From Eubacteriales bacterium (GTDB lineage Bacteria; Bacillota; Clostridia; Peptostreptococcales; Anaerovoracaceae), in the NCBI GenBank assembly GCA_028706405.1, contig JAQWBM010000002.1, positions 1-64,000 on the forward strand: a stretch of DNA of 64,000 nucleotides. The letters run 5' to 3'. The translations under genes were made by a program, and so were the position numbers. Under the pieces are notes generated by a model. That model searched no databases. It saw only the letters and a list, made by a program, of their open reading frames with translations, and had not been told where the DNA came from. Below are positions 1 through 8,601 of this stretch, piece after piece; position 1 is the stretch's first letter; each line of letters opens with the position of its first letter.

Positions 1-1
1 T

Positions 2-859
2 ATCCGTGCCTTAAAGAGGAATATTCGGGAGGCAAAGGAAGCGATAAAGGATGTGCCAAACAAGGGCTTGATTGCGGCAAATATAATGTATGCCAGCAGG
101 CATTATGAGGAGTTCGTGGAAGCGGCGGTTGAGGCAGGCGCAGATATGATTATATCGGGAGCCGGTCTGCCGACGTCGCTGCCGGGAGCCGTAAAAAGCA
201 ACAAGGTCAAAATTGTCCCCATTGTTTCATCAGCAAGAGCGGCAGGACTGATCATTAAAAGCTGGACAAAAAAATATAATCGTGTTCCTGACGCGATTCT
301 CTTTGAAGGTCCCTTGGCTGGCGGGCATTTGGGATTTAAGGAAGAGCAGCTGGAGGAGGCCCATGTGCATTTTTACGATACGATCATGGAAATCAAGGAA
401 GAGATCGAGGATTTACCCGGCTGCCCTCTGATTGTAGCGGGGGGAATCTATACGAAAGAGGATGTGCAGAAGGCATTGGCTTATGGGGCTGACGGCGTAC
501 AGCTGGGAACCCGGTTTGTGACCACGGAAGAATGCGATGTTCATCCGAAATTCAAGGAAGCCTACCTGAATGCGAAGGAAGAGGATATGGTCGTTATAAA
601 AAGCCCTGTGGGAATGCCCGGCAGAGCCATCCGGACACGTTTTACAGAACAGTCAGAAAAAGTAAGAATACCACCGAAGAAATGCAATCGCTGCCTTATC
701 CCCTGTAAGGCGGATGAAGCGCCCTATTGTATCACACAGGCGTTGATCAATGCTGCAAAGGGCGATATAGAAAATGGACTGGTGTTTTCGGGAAGCAACG
801 CCTACCGGTCGAATAAAATGGAAACAGTGGAAGAGATTTTTAAAGAGCTCACATCATAA
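2..859 (+). CDS. Nitronate monooxygenase family FMN protein (5' end outside window)
   Basis: The frame is open from the first bases of the window, so the start codon and the first roughly 60-80 residues lie upstream. The protein is a TIM-barrel flavoenzyme of the 2-nitropropane dioxygenase/FabK-like family: the FMN phosphate-binding AGGHLG motif, then IVAGGIYT and GVQLGTRF strands are all present. A GTG at 53 is an internal codon, not a credible start, because coding sequence continues in front of it. The C-terminal part carries a cysteine cluster (CNRCLIPCK followed by PYC) found in clostridial members of this family; its role is not established. Family members oxidise nitronates or act as enoyl reductase-like flavoproteins; the substrate here cannot be told from sequence. 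A terminator follows directly. Confidence 0.88.
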   Translation: MRALKRNIREAKEAIKDVPNKGLIAANIMYASRHYEEFVEAAVEAGADMIISGAGLPTSLPGAVKSNKVKIVPIVSSARAAGLIIKSWTKKYNRVPDAILFEGPLAGGHLGFKEEQLEEAHVHFYDTIMEIKEEIEDLPGCPLIVAGGIYTKEDVQKALAYGADGVQLGTRFVTTEECDVHPKFKEAYLNAKEEDMVVIKSPVGMPGRAIRTRFTEQSEKVRIPPKKCNRCLIPCKADEAPYCITQALINAAKGDIENGLVFSGSNAYRSNKMETVEEIFKELTS

Positions 860-904
860 ACACTTATTTAGCATATATCGAACAAACCTCATAAAGCAGC
901 AAAG

Positions 905-940
905 ATACGACAGGCTCCGGCCCGTCGTATTTCTGTTTTA
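905..940 (+). terminator. Rho-independent terminator after the nitronate monooxygenase gene
   Basis: ATACGAC (905-911) pairs with GTCGTAT (924-930). An inner GGC/GCC extension (913-915 with 920-922) caps the stem, and the stem is followed by a T-rich tail TTCTGTTTT. It ends the transcript entering from the left. Confidence 0.8.
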
Positions 941-1061
941 TGCTAACTCTGGGCAGAAGTTAAGAGGAATGGAAACCAATTAAATGAGGGCTTATTTCTT
1001 TTAATATGTCTTTCGCATATACGGTTCTAATCGGGTTATTTTTTTGATGTTAATAACGCTG

Positions 1062-1643
1062 CTAATTGCCGGTCTCTATTATCAGTATTTTATCCATCTT
1101 TACGTCTGTTGGGGTGGCAGGGATAGAAAGCAAAACCTGGAAATCGTATGCTAATCCCAGCTTGTAAACATTACGGGAAAGCCGGGAAAGGAATCTGTCA
1201 TAGCAACCCTTGCCATAACCAATGCGATTATTATTGAGATCAAAAGCACTTCCGGGCACTATTACAAGATCGATGGACCCGGCATCAGCCTCCTTACAGA
1301 GTGCCGGATCGGGTTCAAGTATACCGAAATCAGAGCAAAGCAGGTAATCTTTAAGGCTGCCTGAATTCGGAATCTCATAAGGAATAATCGCAAACGCTTT
1401 ATTTGTATAGGGAAGAATAAGTTTTCTCCCGGAAGAGTGAATGCTTTCGATGATACGTCCAGTTGGTACCTCGTTACGGAAGTTCATATACAACATAATC
1501 GTCTTCGCTTTACGGTATTCCTCGGTTAAGACCAGCTGTTTCGCAGCCGACTCTTCTGCGATATCAATAATATCAGGTGTGAGGGAAGCTCTTTTTTCTA
1601 AAATTTGTTTTCGTATTGTAAATTTATCAGTTACCATACTCAT
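1062..1643 (-). CDS. 5-formyltetrahydrofolate cyclo-ligase (MTHFS)
   Basis: This enzyme converts 5-formyl-THF to 5,10-methenyl-THF using ATP, returning a stored folate to the one-carbon pool. The signature GYGKGCYDRFL sits near residues 146-156, and the phosphate-binding region and N-terminal KxxxR segment (IRKQILEKRASL) fit the family. Length of about 193 residues is normal. I place the start at ATG 1643 because AAAGGTG lies 7 bases before it; an in-frame ATG at 1679 would add 12 residues and has no better ribosome site. The gene stands alone, between a convergent terminator and the GH26 gene. It links functionally to metF, metH, purN and purH elsewhere in the window. Confidence 0.92.
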   Translation of the reverse strand: MSMVTDKFTIRKQILEKRASLTPDIIDIAEESAAKQLVLTEEYRKAKTIMLYMNFRNEVPTGRIIESIHSSGRKLILPYTNKAFAIIPYEIPNSGSLKDYLLCSDFGILEPDPALCKEADAGSIDLVIVPGSAFDLNNNRIGYGKGCYDRFLSRLSRNVYKLGLAYDFQVLLSIPATPTDVKMDKILIIETGN

Positions 1644-1808
1644 AATTTTTTCACCTTTGTTCCGGATCGATAGGCTCATTTTTTCTGTATATCTGTATAA
1701 TCACCAATTATTATCCTTCAAACTTCGTTGTGCCAGCAGGCGGTTGTACTTTGCCAAAGGAGTGTGTAATACGACGTGAAAACCTTATAATAGCCTACAG
1801 GTTCATAA

Positions 1809-3458
1809 TTAATGTATTAATTCCTTGATCTGTGCATATTTTTTTAAATGCTCTTTGAATACGTCCAGTAAATCCGTAGATTCATTGATAAAATACGGTC
1901 TGGCCACATTTCCTCTTGAATCCAAATCGCATCCGTGCCACCAGATTGCTACATTGATTCGTGGATACTTATTAAAGCTCAAAAACATATCATTAATCCA
2001 TTCGGCCTTATTTCCGCCTACGCTGCTGGAGGAAAATTCCGTAATCATCAAAGGCTTCTCAGATATGTGGGCAAATTTTTCATATATAGGATCATATATC
2101 TTCGAGAAGCTTCGCCATACTTCATCCTTATAGTAGGTTCCGGTATTGTACCCGGTAAGCCCGATCACATCTACATACGCATCTCCCGGATAGTACAATA
2201 ATTCATTATTCCATTTGAAGTCCGGAAAAGAACGCTCATTAGGGTTCCATACCCAGATTACATTATCTGCGTTTACATCGTTGAATATCTTATACACATA
2301 TTTATATAATTCCTTAAACATCTCAGGGTCTCTGGAAGTATGGTATGCGGAATAGCTGCACCAATCACCGTTCATCTCATTGCAGAATCTAAAGAGAACA
2401 GGATGTCCAAATTGGGCAGTCTCCTTTGCAAAGGCATACAAAAAGTGATCATATTTTCCATCCAGGATATCGTACACCATATTTGCCTCTCCTTCATCCA
2501 GGGTTGGGGTCTGAAGGGTTAATTCAACAATTTTGTCATCGCTATATGCGGCTTCCAAATCATTCCTTACGTAACCAACAGGGAATACCTCTTGTATGTG
2601 CTTGTAAATCAATAAAAACTTAAACTTATAATCGATTGCAGCCTCTATCACTTTAAGCTCACTCATATCCTTGGGTGCAGAATTATAGAAGATACCCCAC
2701 GTTAATTGACCTTCTTTAAAGTATTTATCATAAAAAGCAACGGTTTCTGCATTCCAAGCCTTTGTTTCAGTTTGACTGAGTTTTATTGAGGCAGGAGTGG
2801 CTGTAGGCGCAAAGCTATAAAAGCTCTCAACAAGCTTTTTGTAGTCATAGTCAGATGAGTCCTCAAGACGCGTTTGAGATTTTATTAAGAAAGTGTATAC
2901 ATTGTCTTTAGTAATAATATCTATACAAGCATAATGATTTTTATCATTTTCTATGTTTAATGCCTTATTTCTTGACCACTGTGTAATTACCACCTTATAA
3001 CCGTTTACTTTCGTCTTTTGCTGAAATTCCAGCTTATGATCAACTGTATTTTGTAAAAAACCATTTGAATAAGTGACATAAGTTTCAGCGGAGAAATCTT
3101 CTTTGGGCGATATGGGTTGTTTATATATTTCCAATCTTCTAAGATCATCTTCTAAGGCCATTCTATAGTCGGCTAATCTTGTTTCGGTTACTCTCATTGT
3201 GTCAGGCAGGAGCACACCGTAGCCATCTACCTGATTTGAAAAAATGATGCCTTCATTACCAGAGTTGATTATTCTATAGTACCCGTCCGAAGCGTCTTTT
3301 GGAATCGAGTCTATGATAGGAGTTTTAGCGGCCGGATCGTTATTGCTCTTATTAAGGAGGTTTGTCGCACTTATTCCCCATGCACCCAATAACAACAATG
3401 CTGCTGTTATAAAAGCTATGATAATAAATATAATGATTTTTCTTGAAACTATTTTCAT
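1809..3458 (-). CDS. Membrane-anchored glycoside hydrolase family 26 protein
   Basis: The N-terminus (MKIVSRKIIIFIIIAFITA) is a single uncleaved-looking membrane anchor or signal peptide. A region of about 220 residues without a recognised domain follows, then a C-terminal GH26 (beta-mannanase type) barrel. The acid/base glutamate is in FRFCNEMNG and the nucleophile glutamate in LMITEFSSS; WWHGCD near the end also fits the family. Known GH26 enzymes cut beta-mannans or mixed-linkage glucans; clostridial anchored forms often sit with exopolysaccharide systems, but no such system is adjacent here. ATG 3458 is chosen because AGGTGG precedes it by a few bases; an ATG at 3473 gives five more residues. 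A possible operator (3594-3640) lies about 135 bases upstream. Confidence 0.82.
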   Translation of the reverse strand: MKIVSRKIIIFIIIAFITAALLLLGAWGISATNLLNKSNNDPAAKTPIIDSIPKDASDGYYRIINSGNEGIIFSNQVDGYGVLLPDTMRVTETRLADYRMALEDDLRRLEIYKQPISPKEDFSAETYVTYSNGFLQNTVDHKLEFQQKTKVNGYKVVITQWSRNKALNIENDKNHYACIDIITKDNVYTFLIKSQTRLEDSSDYDYKKLVESFYSFAPTATPASIKLSQTETKAWNAETVAFYDKYFKEGQLTWGIFYNSAPKDMSELKVIEAAIDYKFKFLLIYKHIQEVFPVGYVRNDLEAAYSDDKIVELTLQTPTLDEGEANMVYDILDGKYDHFLYAFAKETAQFGHPVLFRFCNEMNGDWCSYSAYHTSRDPEMFKELYKYVYKIFNDVNADNVIWVWNPNERSFPDFKWNNELLYYPGDAYVDVIGLTGYNTGTYYKDEVWRSFSKIYDPIYEKFAHISEKPLMITEFSSSSVGGNKAEWINDMFLSFNKYPRINVAIWWHGCDLDSRGNVARPYFINESTDLLDVFKEHLKKYAQIKELIH

Positions 3459-3593
3459 ACCTGCCACCTGCATGTTGTTAAACCTATAGATGAGACATCA
3501 TTCACTTAACAAGATGTCCTGTTTTTTGTGTTGTTCCCCGATACTTAATGTTTGCATATTTTTACTTTTTTATCCCACCACTATTTGCATTCC

Positions 3594-3640
3594 GTATTCT
3601 ACATTCGTAGAATACAAGAAAATACAAGAGAATACAAGAG
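3594..3640. promoter_or_regulatory. Palindrome plus three tandem 10-bp repeats; possible regulator-binding site
   Basis: GTATTCTAC (3594-3602) and GTAGAATAC (3607-3615) form a perfect 9-bp inverted repeat with a 4-base centre. It runs directly into three tandem decamers AATACAAGAA, AATACAAGAG, AATACAAGAG (3611-3640), spaced exactly one helical turn. The AATACAAG unit recurs at 5182-5189, on the other side of the MocR gene. No T-run follows the hairpin on either strand, so a terminator is unlikely. The site lies upstream of the GH26 gene (minus strand) and downstream of the MocR gene. Its function is inferred only. Confidence 0.55.
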
Positions 3641-3709
3641 AGTAACAGAAATGTAATATTTATATTTTATGGCATGCTCTATGTGTCTGAGGGGCTGGCA
3701 GCATTTACA

Positions 3710-5122
3710 TTATGATTTCCATTTTTCGAGCAGACCTTTCAGTGCTGCTTCCATATCCTTGAGAGGTATCTGATTATAATAAAATATGAGAGTCACCGTA
3801 TTCTCCAACGGAGCTTCAATATAAGAAGTGATAGGGAGAGTGTTTATACCAAGCGCATACGCTTCCTGGCATAATTGAGAAGGCATTTTTTTGCTTTTAA
3901 CACTTACAAGCATATTTATTCCTGAAGAAAAATTTATGGGCTGAATAAATCCTTTTCCCCATTTCTCGAATAATGAGAGTACAGCCTGTAATTTCTGTGA
4001 ATACAGTGTACGCAGTTTTTTGAGATTTGTCTGATAAAAACCTTGGAACATATAAAGAGCCAGGGTCAGTTGCTCTGTCTTTGAGCAGGTCTGGGTATAA
4101 TCTCCGTGAAATGTATGGAAAATTTCAGCCATATGCGCAGGCAGTATCATATAGCTGATTTTTATGGACGGGAACAATGTGGAAGAGAAAGAACCCAAAT
4201 AAACAACTTTGTGATTGTGGTCTAACCCCTGGAGAGAGGGGATTGGCTTTCCAAAATAACGGAGTTCACTGTCATAGTCATCTTCAATCACAATGCTGTC
4301 GTTCTTTACTGCCCAATTCAGCAGATCGTAACGCTTGCCGATGGGCATGACATAACCAGTTGGAAACTGATTGGAAGGGCTGACATATACGGCGGATCGT
4401 ATATTCGCCGGCAGCTTTTCCACTGGGATTCCTTCCCTTCCTACCGGAACGGCAGTCATAGCAAAAGCCCGATCGCGGAATATATTTCTCACCGGCAGAT
4501 AGCCGGGCTCCTCAACAGTAATATGCGTAATTCCCATTTTCATCAGGATAGTGCAAAGCTGTCCCATGATCTGCTGAGTTCCGGCTCCGATAACGATTTG
4601 TTCAGGTGTACAGGTTACTCCTCTTGATTGATAAACATATTTTGAAATCTCACGTCTAAGGGCCTTTTCGCCCTGTGCGTCACCTTCGCTCAGCAAAAGG
4701 CGGGAGTATTCATTAAGCACATGGTTCAGGCATTTTTTCCATTTTACAAAATTAAAGCAGGACTCATCATAATATCCATTTTGTTCAAAATCCAAAAAAA
4801 GGTCAAATTGTGAATTTGGACTAGCTTCCCGAAGAGAGGACTCTGTGTCTCTGTGGACGCTTCCCATACCAGAAGAGATTTCGTTAATATAATAGCCGGA
4901 TTGTGGCTTGCTATAAATATATCCCTCCACCATAAGCTGATTATAAGCTAATTCTATAGTAGTAATACTAAGACCGAGGCGTTTAGAAAAGCTTCGCAGC
5001 GATGGAAGCTTTTCTGATGGAAGAATGTTTTCGCTGAGGATTGCTGTTTTTATATAGTTATAAAGCTGCAGGTAAAGAGGAACGGCAGACTCCGGTTGAA
5101 AATCTGGAATGAGCGCTTTCAT
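3710..5122 (-). CDS. MocR/GntR family regulator with aminotransferase-like domain lacking the PLP lysine
   Basis: Residues about 1-75 form a winged-helix GntR DNA-binding domain (PLYLQLYNYIKTAI, LPSLRSFSKRLGLS, VEGYIYSKPQSGYY). The remaining 390 residues are a fold-type I aminotransferase domain with VIEDDYDSELRYFG (pyridine-binding Asp), SPSNQFPTGYVMP and VIGAGTQQI. In MocR proteins the Schiff-base lysine lies in a FSKxL motif; here it reads GSFSSTLFPSIKISY, so Ser314 (codon 4181-4183) replaces it. Covalent PLP binding is therefore doubtful, and the effector could be another ligand or non-covalent PLP. ATG 5122 is preferred (TGGAGGT with 5-base spacing) over ATG 5152. The gene is divergent from an ECF S component, the usual MocR arrangement with a target gene. 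Confidence 0.9.
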   Translation of the reverse strand: MKALIPDFQPESAVPLYLQLYNYIKTAILSENILPSEKLPSLRSFSKRLGLSITTIELAYNQLMVEGYIYSKPQSGYYINEISSGMGSVHRDTESSLREASPNSQFDLFLDFEQNGYYDESCFNFVKWKKCLNHVLNEYSRLLLSEGDAQGEKALRREISKYVYQSRGVTCTPEQIVIGAGTQQIMGQLCTILMKMGITHITVEEPGYLPVRNIFRDRAFAMTAVPVGREGIPVEKLPANIRSAVYVSPSNQFPTGYVMPIGKRYDLLNWAVKNDSIVIEDDYDSELRYFGKPIPSLQGLDHNHKVVYLGSFSSTLFPSIKISYMILPAHMAEIFHTFHGDYTQTCSKTEQLTLALYMFQGFYQTNLKKLRTLYSQKLQAVLSLFEKWGKGFIQPINFSSGINMLVSVKSKKMPSQLCQEAYALGINTLPITSYIEAPLENTVTLIFYYNQIPLKDMEAALKGLLEKWKS

Positions 5123-5181
5123 AGTTGACCTCCAGGGGGAAAACCCGGCCACATTTAGTGCTGTGTATTAAAAAAATGTTT

Positions 5182-5196
5182 AATACAAGAATACAG
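5182..5196. promoter_or_regulatory. AATACAAG/AATACAG direct repeat in the mocR promoter region
   Basis: AATACAAG (5182-5189) is followed at once by AATACAG (5190-5196), an 8-bp-spaced direct repeat matching the decamers at 3611-3640. On the minus strand this covers a possible -10 (TGTATT) placed 17 bases from TTGAAT, so it could serve autoregulation of the MocR gene. MocR regulators are known to bind direct repeats; the assignment here is inference. Confidence 0.4.
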
Positions 5197-5297
5197 TAAT
5201 AAGAATTCAAGAAACTTACCGTAAAACATCAAAACTGTATACTTATAAATAAATATAATTGCATATTTAAACAAATACACTTTTCGAGTATTATAAT

Positions 5298-5342
5298 ATA
5301 ACGAGGCAAAAATGTCCACCCAGTAAAACTTAATTTCACAGG
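5298..5342 (+). repeat. Copy A of a dispersed leader element
   Basis: The core ATAACGAGGCAAAAATGTCC (5298-5317) matches copies at 12079 and, on the minus strand, 63918. The tail GTAAAACTTAATTTCACAGG (5323-5342) matches copy B at 12119-12138 with two differences. The GC-rich hairpin present in the other two copies is deleted here. A TATAAT (5292-5297) sits directly in front of the core. It lies in the 5' leader of the ECF S-component gene. Confidence 0.6.
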
Positions 5343-5414
5343 CGATGGGGAATATGCGTTATGAGAGGGTGACAGAGTCAATAAATATAGAAAGCAGGTA
5401 TTAAGGTGACTGAT

Positions 5415-5990
5415 ATGAATAATAAAACGAATAAAATAATAATGACAGGGTTGTTAATTGCATTAATCGTTACAGCAACCATCTTGATAATGATCCCTAT
5501 TCCATTTGGTAACGGATATATTCATTTTGGCGATACAATGATTTTTCTTTCGGTTTTGATTTTAGGGTGGAGATATGGCGCAGTTGCGGCAGGCTTTGGC
5601 TCTGCTTTAGCAGATCTCCTTATAGGATTTGCCATATGGGCTCCCTGGACTCTCGTGATCAAAGGCTTGATGGGAGTTGTTATGGGTTTATTTATTCAAA
5701 AATCAATGGGAAAACATGAGAAGAATATTCTCGGCGTGCCTATTTATCAGTTGATAGGTATGGTTCTGGCGGGTTTTGTGATGGTCGGAGGATATTATAT
5801 CGCAGAAGGTGTGATATATGGAAACTTTATCGTTGCGCTTCTTGGGATCCCCTGGAATATTGTACAGTTTACTGCAGGAACAGTAATTGCTGTATTATTG
5901 GCTGCGGCTTTGTATAAGACCCCGGCGAAAAGATATTTTGCCTATTGTCCCAAGGAAGACATTGATACAAATGAACATGCAATGGACTAG
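5415..5990 (+). CDS. ECF transporter S component (substrate-binding membrane subunit)
   Basis: This is a small, very hydrophobic protein of about 191 residues with six predicted membrane segments. It has the S-component pattern of a short N-tail (NNKTNKIIMTGLLIALIV), IPFGNGYIHFGDTMIFLSVLILG and GALADLL-like repeats (GFGSALADLLIG, WAPWTLVIKGLMGVVMG). S components capture a vitamin and work with a shared EcfA/A'/T energising module, which is not in this window. Substrate cannot be read from sequence; divergence from a MocR gene hints at vitamin B6 or a related compound, but that MocR lacks its PLP lysine. I use ATG 5415, six bases after AGGTGA; a GTG at 5406 overlaps that same ribosome site. 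Confidence 0.82.
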   Translation: MNNKTNKIIMTGLLIALIVTATILIMIPIPFGNGYIHFGDTMIFLSVLILGWRYGAVAAGFGSALADLLIGFAIWAPWTLVIKGLMGVVMGLFIQKSMGKHEKNILGVPIYQLIGMVLAGFVMVGGYYIAEGVIYGNFIVALLGIPWNIVQFTAGTVIAVLLAAALYKTPAKRYFAYCPKEDIDTNEHAMD

Positions 5991-6107
5991 CAAAAATAAT
6001 TGGAATATTTGATACTAAAATAACTCAAAAATATACAATGTTCTTTCCTAAAAGAATAAGATGTGATATCTTAGAGTATAGATTGAATAAATCAAGGTGA
6101 GACGATT

Positions 6108-7235
6108 ATGAAAGTGCTGATTCTAAGTATATCGACCGGTCAGGGGCATCATGCCACAGGACAGGCACTCGAAAGCGCTTTTGAACAGAATGGAATAGAA
6201 TGCGAGATTCTCGATGCTTATGAATATATCGAGCCTATTCTTTCATATCTGGTATCAAAAGGGTATTTGTTGTCAGCTACATATGCCAAGAAGATTTCAT
6301 CGAAGCTTTATGATATTGTAGTAAAAAAGACTAAGCCTTCAAAAAAATATTCCGTACAGAAGATCACCAATACGATCTGGGCAAGCGATTTAAGAAAATA
6401 TATAAAGAAAACGAACCCTGAAGTTATTATATGTACCCATGTCCTGTCTTCTATACTGGTCAGCATTATGAAGGAAAAGCAATGGACTGAGGCTATTTCA
6501 GTGGGTATTGTAACTGACTTCACCGTTCATCCCCTGTGGGAAGAAGCAAACTTTCTTGATTATTTCGTGACTCCTCATGAGCTTCTCGGGTTCCAAATGC
6601 AAAGAAAAGGTCTGGATATTAATAAAATGCTGCCTATTGGGATTCCAATCAAGGAGAAATTCTTTGAACACACAGAGCAGGTTTTAGCCAGAACACAACT
6701 GGGTCTCGATCCAGGCAAGAATACAATACTGCTGATGAGCGGAAGTATGGGATATGGAAAAATAGATGAATCCATAGATCGTCTCGATCGGTTGGATTTG
6801 GATTTTCAAGTCATGGTGGTCTGCGGGAACAACAAAAAAATGTATGAGAAGGTAAAGAATCTCACTACCAGGAAGCGATTTGACATTTACGGTTATGTTA
6901 ATAATGTGGATATTATGATGGATGCAGCGGATTGTATAATAACAAAGCCGGGCGGCATCACAACGTCAGAAGCCATTTCCAAGGGATTGCCAATGATCAT
7001 GGTTAATCCAATCCCAGGTCATGAGATGAGAAATGTGGAATTTATGCTGAATAACGGGTTAGCCGTATATGCAACTAAATCATTCCCGTTAGATGAAGCG
7101 GTTTTTACCCTGTTGCATCATCCCAAACGGATTAACATCTTGCGCTCCTCTATTGATATATACAAAAAACAACATTCTGCACAGAATTTGTGCCGATTTC
7201 TGGTAAGGGAATTAAAGGGGCGGAAAACAATATAG
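6108..7235 (+). CDS. Glycosyltransferase of the MGDG synthase/UgtP (GT28) type
   Basis: The N-terminal domain begins MKVLILSISTGQGHHATGQAL, the glycine/histidine-rich acceptor-site motif of diacylglycerol glycosyltransferases. The C-terminal domain has the nucleotide-sugar site (LLLMSGSMGYGKI, then CIITKPGGITTSEAISKGLPMIMVNPIPGHE). Such enzymes transfer glucose or galactose from UDP-sugar to diacylglycerol on the inner membrane face, making glycolipids and lipoteichoic acid anchors. At 375 residues it is of normal length. The acceptor is inferred from family, not shown. It has an AAGGTGAG ribosome site and stands alone upstream of a convergent patatin gene, another lipid-active enzyme. Confidence 0.87.
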   Translation: MKVLILSISTGQGHHATGQALESAFEQNGIECEILDAYEYIEPILSYLVSKGYLLSATYAKKISSKLYDIVVKKTKPSKKYSVQKITNTIWASDLRKYIKKTNPEVIICTHVLSSILVSIMKEKQWTEAISVGIVTDFTVHPLWEEANFLDYFVTPHELLGFQMQRKGLDINKMLPIGIPIKEKFFEHTEQVLARTQLGLDPGKNTILLMSGSMGYGKIDESIDRLDRLDLDFQVMVVCGNNKKMYEKVKNLTTRKRFDIYGYVNNVDIMMDAADCIITKPGGITTSEAISKGLPMIMVNPIPGHEMRNVEFMLNNGLAVYATKSFPLDEAVFTLLHHPKRINILRSSIDIYKKQHSAQNLCRFLVRELKGRKTI

Positions 7236-7261
7236 AAATTGAAAATTAAGAGAAAGCTTTA

Positions 7262-8371
7262 TTAAATGAAACCTTCCCTGATTAAATAGTTTGCAGCACG
7301 AATTTCTTCTTCGAGCAGCTTCATAGCCGGTATCGTAAGAAGACTTCTTTTTATATCACCTATCTCTTTTAGCTTTCGGGCAATCGTAATAGTTATAGTT
7401 TTCTGGCTTAGCGAAGTTTTGGCTTTGCTTAAGCCCTCCAGGATCCGGCCAATCGGATTATCGGTATCAATTTGCAGTTCTTTCTCAGTTTCGGTGATAT
7501 GAATATCTACAGCATTCTTCAAATGTATATTGAAAATATATCTTTTATAAATCAATTCAGGGTTAAGCTCGAAAATTTTTCCGGCTGAATCCGCGTTCTG
7601 TATGCTTTTATGATCGAACTCGCCTTTAGCGAAGCAAAAATGAGTACCTTCGTATATGTGAAATGCTTTTAAAGTATCCAGATATCCAAGCCGCAAGATT
7701 TTTTTTGTGTTATTTCTGTCAAAAATCAGCATGTTTCCTAAATCCCAAGGACACTGGATGACTCTGAGAAAATCAGCATCATTGAATATTTTCTTGCGAA
7801 TCACACCAACCACTTCCAGATCCACGGCGATCACATGTGTCGCTCCGTGATCTAAAGCCATACCCACAGGCAGGTTGTCCGTAAATCCTCCGTCAATATA
7901 TTTTATACTGTCGATTTCATAGGATTTCATTGCAGGGAAAAGAGAAGAGCTTGCCAAAATGTAATCAATCAGCATTCCCTCGGGAATTTGTTCCTTCATT
8001 AGAAATTTTGGTGTCATAGAAGGGAGCCCTACTGTTACCAATCCATAATCCGTTGCTGATTTACGGATTGCATCTTCATCAATATGCTGTTGTAACAGAG
8101 TCTTTAATTTACTGATTCCGATACCGGAATTTGCAATAACATTTTTTATATTCAAGTCAAACACCTTAGAGGCATCTATCTCAGTCCAGAGTGAAACGGC
8201 AAGATCAAAAGCATCCTGTACAATTATCGCACCGTTGATGGCTCCGACAGACGTGCCTGTCACCATATCAATTCGGATTCCCAGCTCATTAAGAGCTTGC
8301 CAGACACCGATTTCATAAGCCCCTCTTGAACCTCCGCCCCCTAAGACCAGGGCAGTTCTTCGATTGCCCAT
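7262..8371 (-). CDS. Patatin-like phospholipase (RssA/YlbK type)
   Basis: The N-terminal patatin domain has the oxyanion-hole loop GGGGSRGAYEIG (residues about 11-22), the nucleophile elbow GTSVG with Ser41, and the catalytic aspartate in YIDGGFTDNLP near residue 160. These give the Ser-Asp dyad of cytoplasmic acyl hydrolases. About 130 residues beyond the usual domain form a mixed alpha/beta tail without a motif I recognise. The ribosome site is strong (AGGAGGGG). No signal peptide is present, so the enzyme is probably cytoplasmic or peripheral to the membrane. It converges on the glycolipid synthase gene; only 26 bases separate the two stops. Confidence 0.87.
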   Translation of the reverse strand: MGNRRTALVLGGGGSRGAYEIGVWQALNELGIRIDMVTGTSVGAINGAIIVQDAFDLAVSLWTEIDASKVFDLNIKNVIANSGIGISKLKTLLQQHIDEDAIRKSATDYGLVTVGLPSMTPKFLMKEQIPEGMLIDYILASSSLFPAMKSYEIDSIKYIDGGFTDNLPVGMALDHGATHVIAVDLEVVGVIRKKIFNDADFLRVIQCPWDLGNMLIFDRNNTKKILRLGYLDTLKAFHIYEGTHFCFAKGEFDHKSIQNADSAGKIFELNPELIYKRYIFNIHLKNAVDIHITETEKELQIDTDNPIGRILEGLSKAKTSLSQKTITITIARKLKEIGDIKRSLLTIPAMKLLEEEIRAANYLIREGFI

Positions 8372-8601
8372 AAACCCCTCCTGATACCTGATAATAGATT
8401 AGATAATAAACCGTAAAGCGAAATAAACCCCTATTATGTGAAAAAATTTCTATTAATAAGATGCTATAATCATAGATGAAGTATACCATAAATTAGAATA
8501 TATCTGAGCTTTCTTTGAATTTATATTCATATATGTTAAGATATAAACAATAAACGCAAACAGTCAGAAGTTATTATACAAATAAAGATGAGGTGATAAA
8601 T

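Noticed and set aside
774-983. Open frame of 69 codons after the nitronate monooxygenase
   Set aside because: It overlaps the end of a clear gene in another frame, reads through the terminator hairpin, and has no ribosome site.
3611-3640. Short CRISPR-like array
   Set aside because: Units are 10 bases, directly tandem with no spacers, and no cas gene is near.
5336-5360. Fluoride riboswitch (GGCGATGG start)
   Set aside because: Only the first eight bases fit; the matching TTCGCC arm and the later conserved parts are missing.
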